This document shows positions 17,166 through 26,153 of a stretch of DNA of 64,000 nucleotides, piece by piece; positions within the stretch are counted from its first letter, which is position 1, and each line of letters begins with the position of its first letter. The translations under genes were made by a program, and so were the position numbers. A model generated the notes under the pieces. The model ran no database searches. It saw nothing but the letters and a program-made list of their open reading frames with translations, and had not been told where the DNA came from. Source of the DNA: a virus; IMG/VR virus record IMGVR_UViG_3300020477_001008, positions 178,647 through 242,646 of that record; one strand, written 5' to 3'.

Positions 17166-17726
17166 ATGTTTATACAAACTGAAGCAACACCAAACCCAAA
17201 TGCTTTAATTTTTCAACCAGGTTGTGAAATTATGGGATCAAAGCCTTATAAATCTTATAACAGAAATAATCCTGTTGATGATTCACCATTAGCAGAAATT
17301 TTGTTTAATATTGATGGTATTGAAGATATAATGTTTGGAAAAGACTTTATAACAATAAGCAAAAAAGCTTCAATAGAGTGGGCAGTTTTAAAAGCACCAA
17401 TATTGCATAGTTTAAATGATTACTTGAGCAATAATAATCCAGTTGTAATAAATGATAATCCATCTCCGGCTTGTGAAGATATTAATGAAGATGATAATGA
17501 TGAAGTTATAGAACGAATTAAACAATTATTAGAAACAAAAGTTAGACCAGCAGTTGCAAAAGACGGTGGAGATATTATATTTCACAAATATGAAAAAGGA
17601 GTTGTCTATCTTGAAATGTTTGGTGCTTGTTCTGGTTGCCCAAGTTCAGAGTATACTTTAAAAATGGGTATTGAAAGTATGTTGAAACATTATATACCAG
17701 AAGTAAAAAGGGTTGATGCAATATGA
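17166..17726 (+). CDS. nfuA: Nfu-type Fe-S scaffold/carrier protein
   Basis: 186 residues. Residues ~1-90 match the Nfu N-terminal domain (MFIQTEATPNPNALIFQPG; ILFNIDGIEDIMFGKDFITI) and ~115-186 the NifU C-terminal domain with the cluster-binding CxxC (C155 and C158, GACSGCPSS). Nfu proteins carry [4Fe-4S] clusters to complex client enzymes such as lipoyl synthase, itself a radical SAM enzyme. The stop overlaps the DUF59 gene by 4 nt. With SufS and SufB it completes a partial phage Fe-S pathway. Confidence 0.93.
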   Translation: MFIQTEATPNPNALIFQPGCEIMGSKPYKSYNRNNPVDDSPLAEILFNIDGIEDIMFGKDFITISKKASIEWAVLKAPILHSLNDYLSNNNPVVINDNPSPACEDINEDDNDEVIERIKQLLETKVRPAVAKDGGDIIFHKYEKGVVYLEMFGACSGCPSSEYTLKMGIESMLKHYIPEVKRVDAI

Positions 17727-18028
17727 GTGATAAAGTAAAAGAAGAAATTATTAAAAATTTAAGAACAGTATTTGATCCAGAAATTTCTATTAACATTTAT
17801 GACCTTGGATTAATTTATAATATTGATATGAGTGAGTTACCTAAAGTAACAATTACTCATACATTAACATCAGTATTTTGCCCAGCCGCGGATCAAATTA
17901 TTGAAGATATCCAAATGGCAACTGAATCAGTAGCAGAAGTGGACCAATGTATGATTATTACTACATTTGATCCACCTTTTGGTCCAGAAATGATGAGTGA
18001 AGAAGCAAGATTAATATTAAACATTTGA
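17723..18028 (+). CDS. MIP18/DUF59 (SufT/PaaD-like) Fe-S assembly factor
   Basis: 101 residues, typical for the family: FDPEISINIYDLGLIYNID at the N-terminus, a conserved Cys in SVFCPAADQI, and TTFDPPFGPEMMSEEAR at the C-terminus. DUF59 proteins help mature Fe-S proteins; SufT supports [4Fe-4S] delivery under high demand. Coupled to nfuA by ATGA. The 3' end carries the -35 box of the clpP promoter. Confidence 0.9.
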   Translation: MSDKVKEEIIKNLRTVFDPEISINIYDLGLIYNIDMSELPKVTITHTLTSVFCPAADQIIEDIQMATESVAEVDQCMIITTFDPPFGPEMMSEEARLILNI

Positions 18029-18053
18029 CAAATTTAGGAAAGGGTAGTATTAT
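18025..18053 (+). promoter_or_regulatory. Promoter giving a predicted leaderless clpP mRNA
   Basis: TTGACA (18025-18030), 17 nt, TATTAT (18048-18053). The ATG begins at 18060, exactly 6 nt after the -10 box, so +1 should coincide with the A of the start codon. No room exists for a Shine-Dalgarno in the transcript. Confidence 0.7.
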
Positions 18054-18059
18054 ATACAT

Positions 18060-18647
18060 ATGAGTAATTTAATTCCAATAGTAGTAGATCAAACTTCAAG
18101 AGGTGAAAGAAGTTATGACATCTACTCAAGACTTTTAAAAGAACGAATTGTATTTGTAACAGGTCCAATTGACGATTCAGTTTCAAGTGTAGTTTGTGCC
18201 CAATTATTATTTTTAGAATCACAAGATCCTAAAAAAGATATCTTTATGTACATTAATTCTCCAGGAGGTATTGTAACTTCTGGTTTAGCTATGTACGACA
18301 CAATGCAGTATGTAAAACCAGATATTTCAACTGTATGTATTGGACAGGCCGCTAGTGCTGGATCATTATTATTAATGGCAGGTACAAAAGGCAAAAGAAT
18401 TGCATTACCTCATAGTAAAGTAATGATACACCAACCATCAGGTGGATTTAGAGGACAAGCAACAGATATAGAGATTCACGCAAAAGATATATTAGATACT
18501 AAAGCAAGATTGAATCAACTATACGTTAAGCATACAGGGAAGGATCTTAAAACAATTGAACAAGCTATGGAAAGAGATAATTTTATGACAGCTCAACAAG
18601 CCATAGATTTTGGATTAATTGATAAGATAGAAGAAACCCGTGCTTAA
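18060..18647 (+). CDS. clpP: ClpP serine protease subunit
   Basis: 195 residues, the usual mature-plus-propeptide length. The catalytic triad is complete: S99 (GQAASAGS), H124 (VMIHQPSGG) and D173 (MERDNFM). The handle region ([17 protein letters not shown]) and NSPGG oxyanion segment are conserved. Assembles into tetradecamers that degrade proteins fed by ClpX, whose phage version at 1615 retains the IGF docking loop. The start lies at the predicted +1 of its promoter. Overlaps the next gene by one base. Confidence 0.97.
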   Translation: MSNLIPIVVDQTSRGERSYDIYSRLLKERIVFVTGPIDDSVSSVVCAQLLFLESQDPKKDIFMYINSPGGIVTSGLAMYDTMQYVKPDISTVCIGQAASAGSLLLMAGTKGKRIALPHSKVMIHQPSGGFRGQATDIEIHAKDILDTKARLNQLYVKHTGKDLKTIEQAMERDNFMTAQQAIDFGLIDKIEETRA

Positions 18648-19345
18648 TGTCATACGATATATTCCATTTAAGTTATAAAGAGCTATACGCAGACGAAACA
18701 TTTAAAAACTTAAAAGAAAAGTTTCCTTGGGCTAGACGAGTACAAGGTGTGAAAGGTATTTTTAATGCTCACAAAAAATGTGCCGAACAAGCCTATACAC
18801 AGATGTTTTATGTTATAGATGCTGATGCTGATTTAGATGATAATTTTGATTTAACTTATAAGCCAAACAAATGGGATTTAGATAAAATTCACGTATGGCG
18901 TTGTCGTAATCCAATTAATGATTTAATATATGGTTATGGTGGCGTTAAGTTATTCCCAACTTATACTTTACGTGATGCTACAGATTGGAAAATTGACTTT
19001 ACTAGTTCTGTAGGTGGTGCAAAAAAGTTTAAACCTATGCCGCCTGTTAGTAATACTACTAGATTCAATACTGATCCTTTTAACACTTGGAAGTCAGCAT
19101 TTAGAGAGTGTACAAAATTATCAAGTAAAATTATTGAAGAACAAAAAGATGATGAAACCAATGCACGATTAGATGTTTGGTGTACAAAAGGTGCTAATGA
19201 ACAGTTTGGAAATTATGCTATTGCAGGAGCAAAAGCAGGACGCCAATGGGGATTAGATAACAAAGATGATTTAGAAAAATTAAATTTAATAAATGACTTT
19301 GATTGGTTAAAGGAAAAATTTGATGAAGATACACGAAATACTTGA
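18647..19345 (+). CDS. Possible glycosyltransferase-like phage protein
   Basis: 232 residues. FYVIDADADLDDNFDL contains D-x-D motifs like the metal site of GT-A glycosyltransferases, and WRCRNPINDLIYGYGGVKLF could form the acceptor side. No signal or membrane helix. Located at the entrance of the radical SAM island and overlapping the next gene, which is methyltransferase-like. The assignment rests on motif resemblance only. Confidence 0.45.
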   Translation: MSYDIFHLSYKELYADETFKNLKEKFPWARRVQGVKGIFNAHKKCAEQAYTQMFYVIDADADLDDNFDLTYKPNKWDLDKIHVWRCRNPINDLIYGYGGVKLFPTYTLRDATDWKIDFTSSVGGAKKFKPMPPVSNTTRFNTDPFNTWKSAFRECTKLSSKIIEEQKDDETNARLDVWCTKGANEQFGNYAIAGAKAGRQWGLDNKDDLEKLNLINDFDWLKEKFDEDTRNT

Positions 19346-20162
19346 TAGGTTTGAAAAGTTATATCCAAATAATTCAATTATTATGGATATGCGTAGAGCT
19401 TATATTGATAAAGATTTAAATAGTATCTTTAGAATAGTAGAAACAGATAATAAAGAAGATCTACGTAAAGTTGTTTGTGAAAGCAATTATCAAAGCTTAT
19501 GGAGATTGCTAGAAAAATATTGTAAAACAAGACTTGCTACATCATTAAAATATTTTTATAATGAAGAAATTACAATAGCAGAAGATTGCTTTAGTCAAGG
19601 TCAAGTACAAAGTAAATCTTGGTTAGTAAAAGAACTATCAAAACTTGATTTAAATTTAGGTACAGTATTTTTGTGTGCTGGATGGTATGGTACACTAGCA
19701 ACTTTAATTTTTGAAAACCATAGAATAAATGTTGATAAAATAAGAAGTTTTGATATTGATGATAGTTGTTGGAAAATTGCTGAAGTGTTTAATAAGCCTT
19801 GGGTAATGGAAGACTGGAAATTTAAAGCGTCAACAAAAGATATTATGGATTTAACTTATGATGTTGATACTTACTACACTACTAAAAAGAATGGCGATGA
19901 ACAAGAGTTAAGAGAATCACCAGATACTATTATTAATACAAGTTGTGAACATATTGCAGACTTTGATACTTGGTATAATAAAATACCAAGCGGAAAAATA
20001 GTTATATTACAATCTAATAACTATATTGGATTACCTGAACACGTAAATTGCTCTAAAACCTTAAAAGATTTTAACAATAAAACACCTATGCAAGAAGTAT
20101 TATTCCAAGGTGAACTTTACCTAGACAAGTATTCTCGCTATATGAGAATCGGCGTTAAATAA
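19323..20162 (+). CDS. Class I SAM methyltransferase-like protein
   Basis: I chose ATG 19323 (a TTG lies just before it); 279 residues, overlapping the upstream gene by 23 nt. The central part has a motif I-like LGTVFLCAGWYGTLATL followed by an acidic strand end (IRSFDIDDSCWKIAE) that would hold the SAM ribose, and INTSCEHIADFDTWY with PSGKIVILQSNNY, as in methyltransferase motifs IV-V. The N-terminal ~90 residues are helical and unassigned. Substrate unknown; its place in the radical SAM island suggests participation in the same modification pathway. Confidence 0.6.
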   Translation: MKIHEILDRFEKLYPNNSIIMDMRRAYIDKDLNSIFRIVETDNKEDLRKVVCESNYQSLWRLLEKYCKTRLATSLKYFYNEEITIAEDCFSQGQVQSKSWLVKELSKLDLNLGTVFLCAGWYGTLATLIFENHRINVDKIRSFDIDDSCWKIAEVFNKPWVMEDWKFKASTKDIMDLTYDVDTYYTTKKNGDEQELRESPDTIINTSCEHIADFDTWYNKIPSGKIVILQSNNYIGLPEHVNCSKTLKDFNNKTPMQEVLFQGELYLDKYSRYMRIGVK

Positions 20163-20168
20163 TGTTAG

Positions 20169-21245
20169 ATGTATACAATAGAACAAATAAAAACAATACA
20201 CTTAGAAATTACCCAAAAGTGTCAAGCCGCTTGTCCAATGTGCGACAGAAATCAAAATGGCGGAGACCTTAATCCACATATAAAATTAGACGAATTAACA
20301 TTACAAGACTGTAAACAAATTTTTACACCTTCATTTATATCACAATTAAAGAAAATGTATATGTGTGGTAATTTAGGTGATCCTGTAATTGCTACTGATA
20401 CTTTAGAAGTATTTGAATACTTTAGACAACACAATCCAAACATATGGTTGAATATGCATACAAACGGTGGTGCTAAAAAACCTGAGTGGTGGAAAGATTT
20501 AGCAAAAGTTATTGGCAAAAATGGAGACGTTACTTTTAGTGTTGATGGGTTAGAAGATACAAATCATTTATACAGGCAAAATGTTAATTGGAAACTTGTA
20601 GACCAATCAATGAAAGCATATATTGAAGGTGGTGGAAAAGTTAGATGGGATTATTTAATATTTGATCACAATCAACATCAAGTAGAAGAAGCAGAACAAT
20701 ATGCCAAGTCAATTGGTGTACATAAATTTCAAGCAAAGAAAACAGGTAGATTTATTACTACTACAAGTCAAGCTAAACAATCACACCAAGCAGTAAATCG
20801 TAAAGGTAAAGAAACTCAAGAATTAAAAAAGCCAGATGATAAGTTTGTAAACAAAGCTCTTAAAAAACAAGACTCTTTACTTGACAAATATGGTTCTATG
20901 GATGCATACTACGATAAAGTACCAATTTGGTGCAAAGTAAAAGATGAAGGTAGTTTATATATTAGTGCAGAAGGACTAGCATTACCTTGTTGTTGGACAG
21001 CAGGTAGAATGTACAAATGGTGGCATAAAGATCCTAAAGTAGAACAAATATGGAATCATATAGATGAAGTAGGTGGAAAACAAATGCTTGATGCTAAAAA
21101 CGGATTAGATAAAGTTTTTAATACTGGAATATTTGATTCAATTGAAAAGAGTTGGAATATTGATGGCTGTAATAACGGCAAATTAAAAGTATGTTCTATG
21201 AAATGTGGTAAAGAATTTGATCCATTTGCAGAACAGTTTAACTAA
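20169..21245 (+). CDS. Radical SAM protein 1 (C-terminal SPASM-like Cys)
   Basis: 358 residues. The [4Fe-4S] ligands of the core are C18, C22 and C25 (KCQAACPMC), very near the N-terminus. FSVDGLEDTNHLYRQNVNW is the strand region typical of this subgroup and recurs in the protein coded at 30389. Toward the C-terminus, YISAEGLALPCCW and CSMKCGKE are SPASM/twitch-like cysteines for an auxiliary cluster. Belongs to the same subgroup as the proteins at 30389, 32100 and 33152. SPASM enzymes commonly act on peptides or proteins. Substrate unknown. Confidence 0.88.
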   Translation: MYTIEQIKTIHLEITQKCQAACPMCDRNQNGGDLNPHIKLDELTLQDCKQIFTPSFISQLKKMYMCGNLGDPVIATDTLEVFEYFRQHNPNIWLNMHTNGGAKKPEWWKDLAKVIGKNGDVTFSVDGLEDTNHLYRQNVNWKLVDQSMKAYIEGGGKVRWDYLIFDHNQHQVEEAEQYAKSIGVHKFQAKKTGRFITTTSQAKQSHQAVNRKGKETQELKKPDDKFVNKALKKQDSLLDKYGSMDAYYDKVPIWCKVKDEGSLYISAEGLALPCCWTAGRMYKWWHKDPKVEQIWNHIDEVGGKQMLDAKNGLDKVFNTGIFDSIEKSWNIDGCNNGKLKVCSMKCGKEFDPFAEQFN

Positions 21246-21257
21246 TTAAATTACCAA

Positions 21258-21263
21258 TAAATA
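21258..21263 (+). promoter_or_regulatory. Late promoter box within the radical SAM array
   Basis: TAAATA (preceded by AA, giving AATAAATA) lies 9 nt before the ATG of the gene at 21273 in the only real gap between the first two radical SAM genes. A start 6 nt after the box leaves about 3 nt of leader. Confidence 0.45.
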
Positions 21264-21272
21264 TAGTAAAAG

Positions 21273-22745
21273 ATGACTGATAAACCTAAACTACCATCGA
21301 AAACGTTTTGTGCTTTACCTTGGATGCACTTGTCAACAAGGCCTGACGGAAATATGCGAGTATGTTGTACAGCAAACGCAAGTTCTGTTGGTGCTACAAA
21401 TGATAAGGAATTTGGAGGACAAGTGGGACTATTACGTAATGAAGATGGTGTACCGGCAAATTTAAACAATGCAGATTTAATGTCTAGTTGGAATAACAGT
21501 TATATGAAAAATGTGCGTAAGCAGATGTTAACTGGAAAAAGACCACCAAGTTGTATTAAATGTTATAAAGAAGAAGATGCAGGACATATGAGTAAGCGTC
21601 AATGGGAAACTGAATATTGGTTAAACAGATATTCAATGGATGAAATAATTGGCGAAACAACTGAAGATGGTGCTATTCCACCTAAGATTAGATATATTGA
21701 TTTACGTATGGGATCTAAATGTAATTTAAAATGTATTATGTGTAGTCCACACGATAGTTCATTGTGGGTAAAAGACTGGCAGGCTGTTTATCCTAAAATT
21801 AAAAATCCTATATTAAAAGAATCAATGAGCTGGCAGAATAAAGGAAAAGTTCACGGAGCAAATTACAATTGGCATAAAGACAATCCTACATTCTGGGATC
21901 AATTATATGAGCAAATACCTCATATGTATCAGTTATATTTTGCTGGAGGCGAATCTACTATTATTGAAGAGCATTATACTTTATTAGAAGAAGTAATTAG
22001 ACGTGGATATGCTCACAAGATAGAATTACGATACAACTCAAATGGTGTCGAAATGCCTGATAGATTATTTGAGATTTGGAGCAAATTTAAGAGAGTAAGA
22101 TTTCATTATAGTGTTGACTCTATAGAAGAGATGAATAGTTATATACGTTTTCCAGCAGACTGGGATAATACAGTTAAGCAGTTTCATCTATTAGATAATA
22201 CAGATGATAAAGTTGAAGTTACAATTGCCTGTGCAGTACAGGCCTTGAATATACATTATATTCCTGACTTTATAAAATGGAAGCTTGAACAGAATTTTAA
22301 AAAGATTAATGTATGGCCATTTGGTGCTGGAATGATTAATTATCATTTTGTATATTGGCCACCTCAATTAAATGTAAAAGTATTACCACAATGGTTTAAA
22401 GAAAGAGTTAAACAGAAGTACGAGGAGTTTTATCCTTGGCTAGAAGAAAATTGGAAATTAAGTGGTGCTCCAAGTAAAGAAGCATTTTTAAACGCAGACT
22501 ACGGTATCAAAAGATTAAAAGGAATGGTTAAATTTATGATGTCAGAAGATTGGTCTGTGAGAATGCCAGAGTTTAGAGAGTACATAACACAATTTGATAT
22601 ACAGAGAAACACAGACTTTAAAAAAGTATTTCCTGATATGGCAGGCCTTTTAGATGAAACACTTGACAATAGTATTGAGACCAAACTAGGTGATAAAGTG
22701 GATGAAAAAACTGAAAAGGAACTTGCAGATGGCGGAACGATCTAA
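21273..22745 (+). CDS. Radical SAM protein 2, N-terminal twitch type
   Basis: 490 residues. An N-terminal Cys module (C13 in FCALPW, C31-C32 in MRVCC, C94/C97 in SCIKC) precedes the radical SAM core (C150, C154, C157 in KCNLKCIMC). LYFAGGES is the glycine-rich SAM-binding strand. This order, auxiliary cysteines before the core, is the N-terminal twitch arrangement, reversed from normal SPASM proteins. The C-terminal ~150 residues lack cysteines and are helical. Preceded by a late-type box. No peptide precursor gene is seen nearby. Substrate unknown. Confidence 0.92.
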   Translation: MTDKPKLPSKTFCALPWMHLSTRPDGNMRVCCTANASSVGATNDKEFGGQVGLLRNEDGVPANLNNADLMSSWNNSYMKNVRKQMLTGKRPPSCIKCYKEEDAGHMSKRQWETEYWLNRYSMDEIIGETTEDGAIPPKIRYIDLRMGSKCNLKCIMCSPHDSSLWVKDWQAVYPKIKNPILKESMSWQNKGKVHGANYNWHKDNPTFWDQLYEQIPHMYQLYFAGGESTIIEEHYTLLEEVIRRGYAHKIELRYNSNGVEMPDRLFEIWSKFKRVRFHYSVDSIEEMNSYIRFPADWDNTVKQFHLLDNTDDKVEVTIACAVQALNIHYIPDFIKWKLEQNFKKINVWPFGAGMINYHFVYWPPQLNVKVLPQWFKERVKQKYEEFYPWLEENWKLSGAPSKEAFLNADYGIKRLKGMVKFMMSEDWSVRMPEFREYITQFDIQRNTDFKKVFPDMAGLLDETLDNSIETKLGDKVDEKTEKELADGGTI

Positions 22746-24003
22746 AACATACTGTCCTTTACCTTTTATTCATTCACACGCAGGGTTAAATGGAAAATAT
22801 AAACCTTGTTGTAATTCAGATACATCAGTTCACGGTTACAAATATCATATAGAAAAATTAGGTTATAAAGATTGGTTTTATCATCCAGAAATGGATAAAC
22901 TAAGAAATGATTTATTAAATGGTGTACAAAATCCAATGTGTGATGTTTGTTGGAAACAAGAAGCATTTAGTTCAGATAGTTATAGAACAGTTTATATAAA
23001 AAAATATCAAGATGATAATATAAATCATAAAGATCCAAAAATAACTTATATTGATATGAAGCTATCAAATGAATGTAATTTAGCTTGTACTCATTGTGAT
23101 TATTCTAACTCATCACAAATTTATAAAGATATGTTATCTATAGAAGAGCAAGGTTTGGAGTTACCACCTCAATGGGAAAGAAGTCCTAATTTTGAAAAAA
23201 GATTAGAAGATAAAGATAGAAAAGATATGTATCATAAGCAACCACAAAACGTTGTTGATGAATTAATTGATTTAATGCCAGACCTTAAACACTTAAAAGT
23301 TACAGGTGGAGAGCCTACTATTACAAAAGAATTTTTTAGATTAGTAGATTATGCAGTTGAAAATAACTATGCAAAAAATCTTAATTTGTATATTACTACT
23401 AATGGAACAAGGTTTACTCCTGACTTTATAAAAAAATTACAACACTTTAAAAATTTACATTTAACAGTTAGTTGTGATGGATATGGAGATACTTACGAAT
23501 ATATTAGATATCCATTTACTTGGAAAATGTTTGAGAAAAGATTAAAAGTTGTTGCAGAACATTTAAAGTCAACTAATCATAATATTAGATCATTAAATTT
23601 TAACTGTGTAGCTCAGATGCAAAACATTGAAAACATACCAAAACTTGAAAATTGGATTTATGATTTATTTCAGCAACAAGCATCTCTTTATGTACAGCCA
23701 CATATTAATCCTGTTGATAGTACAAATCATTCTAAACTATTACCAAAGCATATTTTAGAAAAAGCACTAGAAGATATAAGAATATCAAATGCAAAATCAG
23801 GATATGATTTAAAAATGTATACAGATATGTTAGAATGGTTAATTAAAAACTTTAATAGTGATGAATTAAAAATATATAGATCAGTCAAATATCTAAAAAA
23901 TATGAAAAATGCACTTGTTAATCTTGACAAGATAAGAAAACAAGACTATAGAACTAATCTTGAACCATTAACAAGAGAATGGGTGGAGGGTTTAAATGTC
24001 TAA
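22729..24003 (+). CDS. Radical SAM protein 3, N-terminal twitch type
   Basis: ATG 22729 (MAERSKTYCPLPF) places the conserved first Cys near the N-terminus; 424 residues, overlapping the previous gene by 17 nt. Cys module C9, C27-C28, C71/C74; core C116, C120, C123 (ECNLACTHC); SAM-binding VTGGEPTI. The rest follows the fold of its neighbours. Divergent from the tandem pair at 27431 and 28821, so it is an older paralogue. Substrate unknown. Confidence 0.92.
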   Translation: MAERSKTYCPLPFIHSHAGLNGKYKPCCNSDTSVHGYKYHIEKLGYKDWFYHPEMDKLRNDLLNGVQNPMCDVCWKQEAFSSDSYRTVYIKKYQDDNINHKDPKITYIDMKLSNECNLACTHCDYSNSSQIYKDMLSIEEQGLELPPQWERSPNFEKRLEDKDRKDMYHKQPQNVVDELIDLMPDLKHLKVTGGEPTITKEFFRLVDYAVENNYAKNLNLYITTNGTRFTPDFIKKLQHFKNLHLTVSCDGYGDTYEYIRYPFTWKMFEKRLKVVAEHLKSTNHNIRSLNFNCVAQMQNIENIPKLENWIYDLFQQQASLYVQPHINPVDSTNHSKLLPKHILEKALEDIRISNAKSGYDLKMYTDMLEWLIKNFNSDELKIYRSVKYLKNMKNALVNLDKIRKQDYRTNLEPLTREWVEGLNV

Positions 24004-25246
24004 AACATTTAAGTTTTGTAAGGCACCATTTGGTAGTATATATGTAAGACCAAATGTAAGACCAAATCCACAAGCTGGTAAACAAACTGAGATTAGCTTC
24101 TGCTGTGTGCAGACTGAAAAATATATGTTAAAAGAAAATGAAACAGTTAATGATTTTTGGAAAAGCGACTGGGCAAAAGAACATAGGCAACAGTTTCTTA
24201 ATAAAGAGTGGCCTTCTTCTTGTAGTTATTGTGAATGGAAAGAAAATAACAATATTGAAAGCGATATTGGAACACACCAACAGATTACTATTAAAGAGTA
24301 TAATATTTCTGATGGCAATGAAATGGCTAAACCAAAATATGTTGATTATAGACCAGATAATTTATGCAACCTAATGTGTACAATGTGTGGTCCTAGTAAT
24401 AGTAATTTAATTGAAGATATGTGGCGTGAAATACCTATTAGTCCTGGGTGGCACCACGAAGCAAATGCAGGAATAGATGGTGATGTAACTATTGAAGAAG
24501 AAGAATTAGTAACCAAAGAATTACTTGGTAATCATACAATGCAATTAAAAGTTTTAGGTGGAGAACCTACTATTAATAAAAAAGTTCATTCAGTATTTCA
24601 ATATGCGATTGATAAAGGATATGCACAAAATATAGATTTAAAAATAACAACCAATTTTACTAATGTAAACAAAACTTATGATATGTTTGATAAGTTTAAG
24701 TCTTGCAGGATACAAGCTAGTATTGATGCAACAGGACCAACATATGATTATATTAGAAGACCAGCTAAATGGTCAGCTGTAAAAGAAAAGCTTTTACAAT
24801 TTGCTGATAGATACGAAAATTCTTATCCAAAAATGCAATGGAATTTTAATATTGTTTGGCAATTAGCAAATTGCTTTACTGTTAAAGATTGGTTACCTGA
24901 ATTACTTGATATGTTCTACAATGATCCAAAGCTAAAAAAAATAGCAAAACAAGACGTAGGATTATCATTAATTAATTGTGATGGAACAGGTATAACACTA
25001 GACGCTATACCAGATAGTATGAAACATTATATAATTGATGATTTAGAAGATTTATTAAAAGATTGGAAACATAATCCTTTCGCATTTAAAGATATTGAAA
25101 CATTAATCAAGTATACTGAAAATGCAAAGTTTACCAATTTGCAACATAGAGCATTTAAAAGAAAATTTACATTAATGGATCAATATAAAAAAACAAATAT
25201 GTTTGAATTAAGTCCAAGGTTTAAGGAGTTGTATGACTTTAGATAA
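23996..25246 (+). CDS. Radical SAM protein 4, N-terminal twitch type
   Basis: 416 residues, overlapping the previous gene by 8 nt. Cys module C8, C36-C37, C76/C79; core C124, C128, C131 (LCNLMCTMC); LGGEPTI for SAM binding. The N-terminal loop between first Cys and CC is longer than in neighbours. It overlaps the PLP-enzyme-like gene by 14 nt, so the two are co-translated and perhaps act on the same molecule (inference). Confidence 0.92.
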   Translation: MSKTFKFCKAPFGSIYVRPNVRPNPQAGKQTEISFCCVQTEKYMLKENETVNDFWKSDWAKEHRQQFLNKEWPSSCSYCEWKENNNIESDIGTHQQITIKEYNISDGNEMAKPKYVDYRPDNLCNLMCTMCGPSNSNLIEDMWREIPISPGWHHEANAGIDGDVTIEEEELVTKELLGNHTMQLKVLGGEPTINKKVHSVFQYAIDKGYAQNIDLKITTNFTNVNKTYDMFDKFKSCRIQASIDATGPTYDYIRRPAKWSAVKEKLLQFADRYENSYPKMQWNFNIVWQLANCFTVKDWLPELLDMFYNDPKLKKIAKQDVGLSLINCDGTGITLDAIPDSMKHYIIDDLEDLLKDWKHNPFAFKDIETLIKYTENAKFTNLQHRAFKRKFTLMDQYKKTNMFELSPRFKELYDFR

Positions 25247-26153
25247 AAAATTGTTTTTAACAAAACACGCCGCTATCTATGATCCTGAATTTCAAGATAG
25301 ATTGTGGAATGCACCTTGGCAAGATTGGTTAAGTAAATCAGGTTATTTTAATGTTAAAGATGAATATATAGAAACTATTGATAAATGGATTTATAATTCT
25401 AATGAAATTAAATTTAATGGGTTAGACAGATTTAAGTATAAAGATTTAATTCACGGAACAACTCAAGCTTTTGATGAAGCATATTACAGATATAAAGAAC
25501 GTAGGTTACGAACTTATAGAGGAGAGTATGCTTATCATAAAAGAGTGCAAGGAGTAAAGAATTTTATTGATACTAAAGAAGGTGATTATATACCAATTGA
25601 AGAAAATGATTGGGTAGTAATAAGTTTACCATTTTGTGGTAATGGTGCTGAGCCACCATTTTTAGAAAAAGTTTTAAATGATTGTGCAAATTTAAATGTA
25701 CCAGTATTAATTGATTGTGCTTGGTTTGGAACACACTATTGGAAAAAAACATTTACTTTAGATAATCCTTGTATTAAAGAAGTATGTTTTAGTATTTCAA
25801 AAGGAATAGGAATGGGTAATATGAGAACTGGTATTCGATATTCTAATTACGATGATCATTTACCTATTAGACAACATAATAATTATAACCATTTGCCTTT
25901 AGGATTATCACAAATTGGTATATGGCAAATGCAAAAGTTTAGTTCTGATTTTATTGGTAACAAGTATAATGAAATGGTAAAAACAGTTTGCGAACAAAAT
26001 AATATTATAATGACTCCAGTTATGCATATTGGGTTACTTGAAAAAGGACATCCTGATTATGAATATTTTTTAACTGATGATGTTTATAGTAAAGTTGGAA
26101 TACGTGAAGCTGTAAAAAAGTATAGAAAGGAATTGCGAAATGAAGAAAGATAA
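25233..26153 (+). CDS. PLP-dependent aminotransferase-like protein (fold type I)
   Basis: 306 residues, short for class I/II aminotransferases (350-400). LIHGTTQAFDEAYYRY, then NVPVLIDCAWFGTHYW with the Asp that would contact the PLP pyridine N, then CFSISKGIGMGNMRTGI with the candidate Schiff-base Lys and downstream Arg, follow the order of aminotransferase motifs. The C-terminal domain appears truncated. Overlaps radical SAM genes on both sides (14 nt each), so it is an integral member of the island. Could be a transaminase, an aldolase-type PLP enzyme or a degenerate homologue. Confidence 0.55.
   Translation: MTLDKKLFLTKHAAIYDPEFQDRLWNAPWQDWLSKSGYFNVKDEYIETIDKWIYNSNEIKFNGLDRFKYKDLIHGTTQAFDEAYYRYKERRLRTYRGEYAYHKRVQGVKNFIDTKEGDYIPIEENDWVVISLPFCGNGAEPPFLEKVLNDCANLNVPVLIDCAWFGTHYWKKTFTLDNPCIKEVCFSISKGIGMGNMRTGIRYSNYDDHLPIRQHNNYNHLPLGLSQIGIWQMQKFSSDFIGNKYNEMVKTVCEQNNIIMTPVMHIGLLEKGHPDYEYFLTDDVYSKVGIREAVKKYRKELRNEER

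Noticed and set aside
1615-18647. The region could be a bacterial chromosome fragment, since clpX, infC, rplL, sufS, sufB, dnaK, clpS and clpP are all cellular genes.
   Set aside because: The genes are single representatives without normal chromosomal neighbours (no rplJ, rpmI, dnaJ, sufCD). They share the same AT-rich codon use and the CATG/GCWGC absence with clear phage genes, and late-type promoters run through them.
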